From: Lachnospira sp. UBA2821
GTDB lineage: Bacteria; Bacillota; Clostridia; Lachnospirales; Lachnospiraceae
Assembly (NCBI GenBank): GCA_002351535.1
Contig: DEGR01000021.1
Span: forward strand, 1-25,218
Direction of reading: 5' to 3'
Length of the DNA stretch: 25,218 nucleotides
Below the pieces are notes generated by a model. It made no database searches, was not told the DNA's origin, and worked only from the letters and a program-made list of their open reading frames with translations. The position numbers were made by a program, and so were the translations under genes. Positions 21,388-25,218 of the stretch are shown piece after piece; the stretch's first letter is position 1, and each line of letters begins with the position of its first letter.

Positions 21388-21879
21388 ATGGATAAATTTA
21401 CCGGTAAAGTATGGGTGTTGGGTGATGATATAGATACAGATATTATTATTCCGACAGAATATCTTGCATTAAAGACAGTAGAGGATATGGCACCTTATGC
21501 ATTTTCTCCGCTGAGACCTGAACTGGCTTCAAAGATAAAACCGGGTGACATAATAGTAGCAGGAAAGAATTTCGGATGTGGTTCATCAAGAGAGCAGGCA
21601 CCGGAGATAATAAAGACACTTGGTGTAAAGTGCGTAATTGCAAAATCATTTGCAAGAATTTTTTTCCGCAACTCTATTAACAATGGTTTGTTGTTGATAG
21701 AAAGCGGACAGTTACATGATGTTGTGACTGAAGGAGATAAAGTAACTGTAACAATTAACAAATGTATTGAGCATAATGGAAATGAATATCCTATAGCAGC
21801 ACTTCCGCAGAATCTTGTCGATATTATAAACGCAGGCGGTCTGGTTAAGGCAATGCGTAAACTTAATGGATTAGATTAG
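21388..21879 (+). CDS. LeuD-type small subunit of a two-subunit hydro-lyase (second pair)
   Basis: Second small subunit, 163 residues, clearly related to the first (DIDTDIIIP, KNFGCGSSREQAPEI, AKSFARIFFRNSINNG). The specificity loop is YLAL (25-28), different from both the first copy and typical LeuD. Two 26-base stretches (21574-21599 and 21634-21659) are nucleotide-identical to the first small-subunit gene, although the proteins differ widely elsewhere. It starts 18 bases after the first large-subunit gene, so all four genes appear to be one transcript. The substrate is unassigned. Confidence 0.87.
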   Translation: MDKFTGKVWVLGDDIDTDIIIPTEYLALKTVEDMAPYAFSPLRPELASKIKPGDIIVAGKNFGCGSSREQAPEIIKTLGVKCVIAKSFARIFFRNSINNGLLLIESGQLHDVVTEGDKVTVTINKCIEHNGNEYPIAALPQNLVDIINAGGLVKAMRKLNGLD

Positions 21880-21889
21880 GAGGGTTACC

Positions 21890-23149
21890 ATGGGAAAAAC
21901 AATAATACAGAAAATAATAAAGAATAACACAGGTATAGATGCTAAACCCGGCGATATTGTCACTGTTAATGTAGACAGGGTTATGATACATGATATATTT
22001 ATTCCATTCGTTGCATCTAAATTCGAGGAAATGGGATTTACAAAGTTATGGGATGCAGATAAGGTAGTTCTTGTATATGACCATCTTGTACCGGCAAGTC
22101 AGGTAGATGATACAAGACATTTTAAGATAGGAAATGAGTTCGTTGAAAAATATGGAATGAAGAACATACACCGTTCTGACGGAATATGTCATCAGCTTAT
22201 GACAGAAGCCGGCTATGTGAAACCGGGTGATATTGTGTTTGGAACTGACAGCCATACAACAACATACGGATGTGTCGGGGCATTTTCATCAGGTATAGGT
22301 TATACAGAGATGGCAAGCATTCTCGGAACAGGTACTATGTGGGTTAAAGTTCCAGAGACTATAAAAGTAAATATTACAGGAAAACTTCCTGATAATGTTA
22401 TGGCAAAAGATATTATATTAAAACTTATAAGGGACCTTGGAGCTGATGGGGCTACATATAAGGCACTTGAGTTTGCCGGTGACACAGTTAAAAATATGTC
22501 TGTTGCTTCAAGAATGTCTATGTCAAATATGGCTATTGAGGCGGGAGCTAAATGTGCATTATTCTCACCGGATGAGAAGACAGCAGAATACTGTGAGATA
22601 ACACTTACGGATAAAGAGAGAGATTTAGTGGCAGATTCAGATGCCGTATATTGCAAGGAAATCAACTACAGGGCTGAGGATTTTGTTCCTGTCATGGCTT
22701 GTCCTTCTAATGTTGATAATGTTAAACCTGTGGATGAGATTATAAGTAATGCGGAAGGTGGAAATATTGCGGTTGACCAGGTATTTATCGGTTCATGTAC
22801 AAATGGAAGACTTGAAGACCTTATGGCGGCAGCAGAAGTATTAAAGGGAAAGAAAGTTGCACCATTTGTTAAGCTTATTGTTACACCTGCAAGCAGAAAA
22901 ATATACAGACAGGCAGCAAAGAATGGTACTCTTAAAATTCTTGCAGAGGCAGGAGCTATGATAACACATCCAAGCTGTGGTCTTTGCTGTGGACGTGCCG
23001 GTGGCATTCTTACAGACGGAGAAGTAGTTGTCGCTACTAATAACAGAAATTTCTTAGGAAGAATGGGTACTTCAAAAGTTTCAATATATCTTGCTTCACC
23101 TAAGACGGCAGCATCATGTGCCATTGAAGGTAGGATAACACATGCATAA
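21890..23149 (+). CDS. LeuC-type large subunit of a two-subunit hydro-lyase (second pair)
   Basis: Second 4Fe-4S large subunit, 419 residues. Cluster cysteines are C303 in GSCTNGR and C363/C366 in SCGLCCGRAGG. GTDSHTTTYGCVGAFSSGIG, VPETIKVNITGKLP, KALEFAGDT and IEAGAKCALF are family motifs. The N-terminal stretch VDRVMIHDIFIPF and LVYDHLVPAS resembles a group usually annotated '3-isopropylmalate dehydratase large subunit' or 'aconitase family' in anaerobes and not the leucine-pathway LeuC of relatives. GGAGG directly precedes the ATG, ten bases after the small subunit. Unlike the first large subunit it keeps a perfect SCTNGR. No terminator is visible before the amylase gene 42 bases on. Confidence 0.88.
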   Translation: MGKTIIQKIIKNNTGIDAKPGDIVTVNVDRVMIHDIFIPFVASKFEEMGFTKLWDADKVVLVYDHLVPASQVDDTRHFKIGNEFVEKYGMKNIHRSDGICHQLMTEAGYVKPGDIVFGTDSHTTTYGCVGAFSSGIGYTEMASILGTGTMWVKVPETIKVNITGKLPDNVMAKDIILKLIRDLGADGATYKALEFAGDTVKNMSVASRMSMSNMAIEAGAKCALFSPDEKTAEYCEITLTDKERDLVADSDAVYCKEINYRAEDFVPVMACPSNVDNVKPVDEIISNAEGGNIAVDQVFIGSCTNGRLEDLMAAAEVLKGKKVAPFVKLIVTPASRKIYRQAAKNGTLKILAEAGAMITHPSCGLCCGRAGGILTDGEVVVATNNRNFLGRMGTSKVSIYLASPKTAASCAIEGRITHA

Positions 23150-23191
23150 AGTAAAAGCGGATTGACAGACATCTGCGGAATGGAATGATAT

Positions 23192-24856
23192 ATGGATAAA
23201 CAATCATTGATTAATAAAACAATAATGCAGTATTTTGAATGGTATTATCCTTCTAATCACAGCCTTTGGAATAAAGTATGTAAAGAAGCAGAGAGTATAA
23301 AAGAGGCAGGAGTCACGACAGTGTGGCTTCCACCTGCATATAAAGGAGCTAAAGGTGATAAGGATACAGGATATGCTGTATATGATTTGTACGACCTTGG
23401 TGAATTTGACCAGAAGGGTTCAGTGCCTACAAAATACGGAACAAAGGATGAATATTTAAAAGCGATAAAAGAGCTTCAGAAAAATGGAATAGAAGTGTTA
23501 GCTGATATTGTTCTGGGGCATAGAATGGGTGCGGATGAAAAAGAGAGAATCTTTGCATACGGACATGACCAGATGGATAGAAATCGCGAGATAGAAGGAA
23601 AGAAAAAGATTACTGTATGGACAAAATTCACTTTTCCCGGACGCAATGGAAAATATTCTGATTTTAAATGGGACTGGACTAATTTTCATGCTACAGACTA
23701 TGATGCTAAAAGCAAGGAAAGTGGCATATATCGTTTTATAGGTAAGGAATGGGATAATGATGTAGATGGCGAATTTGGTAATTACGATTATCTTATGGGA
23801 GTAGACCTGGATATGAGTGACCCGGAGGTTCTGGAAGAATTGGACAGATGGGGAAAATGGTATTATGATTTTACCGGTGTTGACGGATTCAGGCTTGATG
23901 CCGTAAAGCATATTGATTTCAGTTTTTTTAAAGTATGGCTTACAAAGCTTCGTGAATATTCCGGAAAGGAAATATTTGCGGTAGGAGAATATTGGAATGC
24001 TGAACTTAATATTTTACAGAATTATATTGAAAAGTCTGAAAGAACATTGACACTGTTTGACGTGCCGCTTCATTTCAATATGTTTCATGCATCCAATTGC
24101 AATGGCAATTACGACATGAGATATATTCTAAAAAATACATTGGTGGCAACAGATCCTGAACTTGCCGTAACATTTGTGGATAATCATGACACGCAGCCGG
24201 GACAGGCATTGGAATCGTGGGTTCTTGAATGGTTTAAGCCACATGCATATTCAATTATTCTTTTGAGAGATAAAGGAATTCCATGTGTATTTTATGGAGA
24301 CTATTATGGAATACCACATGATAAGATAAAGCCATGTAAGGCACTTAAAATACTTATGCATTTACGACAGACGTCGGCATATGGAAGACAGCATGACTAT
24401 TTTAATCATCACAGTATTGTAGGATGGACAAGAGAAGGCTCAGATGAAGCCGCAGATTCCGGACTTGCTGTTATTATGACGGAGAGTGCAGCAGGAAGCA
24501 AGGTAATGTATGTCGGAAAACATTTTGCGGGATGTACATTTAAGGATGCGTTACAAAACGTTAAGGAAGAAGTTGTTATTGATGATGGCGGATTCGGATT
24601 ATTTACAGTAAATGATGGAAGTGCGTCAGTATATGTTCCGGAGAAGGGCTTTATTATAGGGGAGAGAGATAATGAGTATACTGACCCCGTGGAAAAAGAT
24701 GCCACAGCACCGGTTGAAGATAATGACGAAACAGATTATAAGACTATAGTTTTCAGAGAAGAAGAGGAAAAGAAAAGGCTGGAAGAGGAGCAACAGAAAG
24801 CTGAAGAAACGGATGAATCTTTAAAAGATAATGACGGGGATACAGAAAGTATGTAG
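23192..24856 (+). CDS. Cytoplasmic alpha-amylase (GH13, AmyA/subfamily 5 type) with charged tail
   Basis: Hydrolyses internal alpha-1,4 bonds of glycogen or imported maltodextrin inside the cell; there is no signal peptide. The 554-residue protein has the order of a GH13_5 amylase: MQYFEWYYP (12-20), GVTTVWLPPAYKG, region I ADIVLGHRMGADE (H110), region II GFRLDAVKH with nucleophile D236, region III VGEYWN with acid/base E266, and region IV FVDNHD with D333. Region I has G109 where the calcium-ligand Asn of related enzymes usually stands (VNH/INH). The last 50 or so residues (from about 500) are a Glu/Lys/Asp-rich tail (FREEEEKKRLEEEQQKAEET...) beyond the usual end of roughly 485-500 residues. 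A GGAA site precedes the start, 42 bases after the leuC-like gene. It may share that transcript. Confidence 0.93.
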   Translation: MDKQSLINKTIMQYFEWYYPSNHSLWNKVCKEAESIKEAGVTTVWLPPAYKGAKGDKDTGYAVYDLYDLGEFDQKGSVPTKYGTKDEYLKAIKELQKNGIEVLADIVLGHRMGADEKERIFAYGHDQMDRNREIEGKKKITVWTKFTFPGRNGKYSDFKWDWTNFHATDYDAKSKESGIYRFIGKEWDNDVDGEFGNYDYLMGVDLDMSDPEVLEELDRWGKWYYDFTGVDGFRLDAVKHIDFSFFKVWLTKLREYSGKEIFAVGEYWNAELNILQNYIEKSERTLTLFDVPLHFNMFHASNCNGNYDMRYILKNTLVATDPELAVTFVDNHDTQPGQALESWVLEWFKPHAYSIILLRDKGIPCVFYGDYYGIPHDKIKPCKALKILMHLRQTSAYGRQHDYFNHHSIVGWTREGSDEAADSGLAVIMTESAAGSKVMYVGKHFAGCTFKDALQNVKEEVVIDDGGFGLFTVNDGSASVYVPEKGFIIGERDNEYTDPVEKDATAPVEDNDETDYKTIVFREEEEKKRLEEEQQKAEETDESLKDNDGDTESM

Positions 24857-24873
24857 GAGATTCAATAATAGAA

Positions 24874-24909
24874 AACAGGCGACAGCATTAGCTGTTTGCC
24901 TGTTTTTTT
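24874..24909 (+). terminator. Terminator shared by the amylase gene and the convergent small gene
   Basis: A 13-base-pair stem with one bulged T (24874-24886 with 24891-24904) and loop ATTA is followed by seven T residues (24903-24909). The right half overlaps the last codons of the minus-strand gene. A short A-run on the left may allow function on the other strand. Confidence 0.85.
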
Positions 24910-25178
24910 GATAATATGTGTGCCATATTGTATAATGCGTCAACTCTTTTCTGCTCTTCAGGATTCATATTGGACTTAAGAGCATTAACAATAAGTTCTG
25001 TTTCGGCATTGGAAAAGTTAATTCCCTTCTGACCTGCTAAGGAGGCAGAATTCATAAGATATGTTATAAGTTCTTTATTAGAATGCTCTCCTGATTTTTC
25101 AATAATAGCGGATATTGCTTCTAGTTTTTCCTGTGGAATATCTTTTAGCATAGGATTATTTTTAATATTTAATTTCAT
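24888..25178 (-). CDS. Small protein of unknown function
   Basis: A 96-residue, charged, probably all-helical protein with no membrane segment, signal or cysteine. Recognisable stretches are LKDIPQEKLEAISAIIEKSGEHSNKE, then INFSNAETELIVNALKSNMNPEEQKRVDALYNMAHIL. The helix pattern is suggestive of a compact helical bundle, but I do not recognise the family. A perfect GGAGG (complement of CCTCC at 25185-25189) lies six bases upstream of the ATG. TATAAC (complement of 25195-25200) could be the -10 box, with its -35 at or beyond the window edge. It is convergent with the amylase gene and ends within the shared terminator. The strong ribosome site and coding-like composition support a real gene. 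Confidence 0.75.
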   Translation of the reverse strand: MKLNIKNNPMLKDIPQEKLEAISAIIEKSGEHSNKELITYLMNSASLAGQKGINFSNAETELIVNALKSNMNPEEQKRVDALYNMAHILSKKQANS

Positions 25179-25218
25179 GTATGTCCTCCAATCTGTTATA
25201 ATAATCTCTCGGAATCTC

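Noticed and set aside
23162..23190. TTGACA at 23162-23167 before the amylase gene, considered as its promoter.
   Set aside because: No acceptable -10 box at 16-18 bases; any candidate (ATGATA, GATATA) would touch the start codon.

Overview
The window is AT-rich, uses AGA/ATA/GGA codons heavily, has strong GGAGG Shine-Dalgarno sites with occasional TTG and GTG starts, and encodes typical Clostridia protein types: a methionine aminopeptidase with an N-terminal SEC-C zinc motif, NiaR, a PDDEXK_2 (Rpn-type) nuclease with an EGRLEGRLE tail, and a seryl-tRNA synthetase with a TSEHSMIGKF motif. It most resembles a low-GC member of the Lachnospiraceae, possibly close to Lachnospira/Eubacterium eligens. 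That placement is inferred from gene style and was not computed.

Layout. (1) 1-2.5 kb, plus: a PutP-type Na+/proline symporter and a methionine aminopeptidase, ending in a bidirectional terminator. (2) 2.5-6.2 kb, minus: nadA-nadB-nadC-niaR, de novo NAD synthesis from aspartate with its own repressor. The promoter upstream of nadA overlaps imperfect inverted repeats that fit an autoregulatory operator. (3) 6.3-11.2 kb, plus: a flavin-reductase-like protein, an ABC-F ATPase, an orphan Hpt phosphotransfer protein, a metallophosphoesterase and queA. The first four are overlapping or touching, and queA follows after 12 bases. (4) 11.2-13.9 kb, plus: a PilZ protein, tyrA and serS, then a terminator. 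(5) 14.0-15.5 kb, plus: an Rpn-family nuclease with an aborted six-codon leader in front and a start-less, PepSY-like remnant behind it in the same frame, then a strong terminator. (6) 15.6-19.5 kb, plus: a four-gene ABC transporter cassette (ATPase, ABC-2 permease, GldG-type auxiliary protein, DUF4340-like protein). (7) 19.5-23.2 kb, plus: two tandem pairs of aconitase-superfamily hydro-lyases of the LeuD/LeuC type (small-large-small-large). (8) 23.2-24.9 kb, plus: a cytoplasmic GH13 alpha-amylase with a charged C-terminal tail. (9) 24.9-25.2 kb, minus: a small protein of unknown function.

Most of the window is housekeeping or ordinary accessory metabolism. The points most worth a second look are the double LeuDC-like locus, whose specificity loops (YLLF, YLAL) and active-site motif differ from what I expect of ordinary leuCD; the scar-like context of the rpn gene; a metallophosphoesterase whose GNH(D/E) motif reads GEKD; and the orphan Hpt protein coupled to an ABC-F gene. 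I see no tRNA, rRNA, CRISPR array, complete insertion sequence, T-box or recognisable riboswitch.
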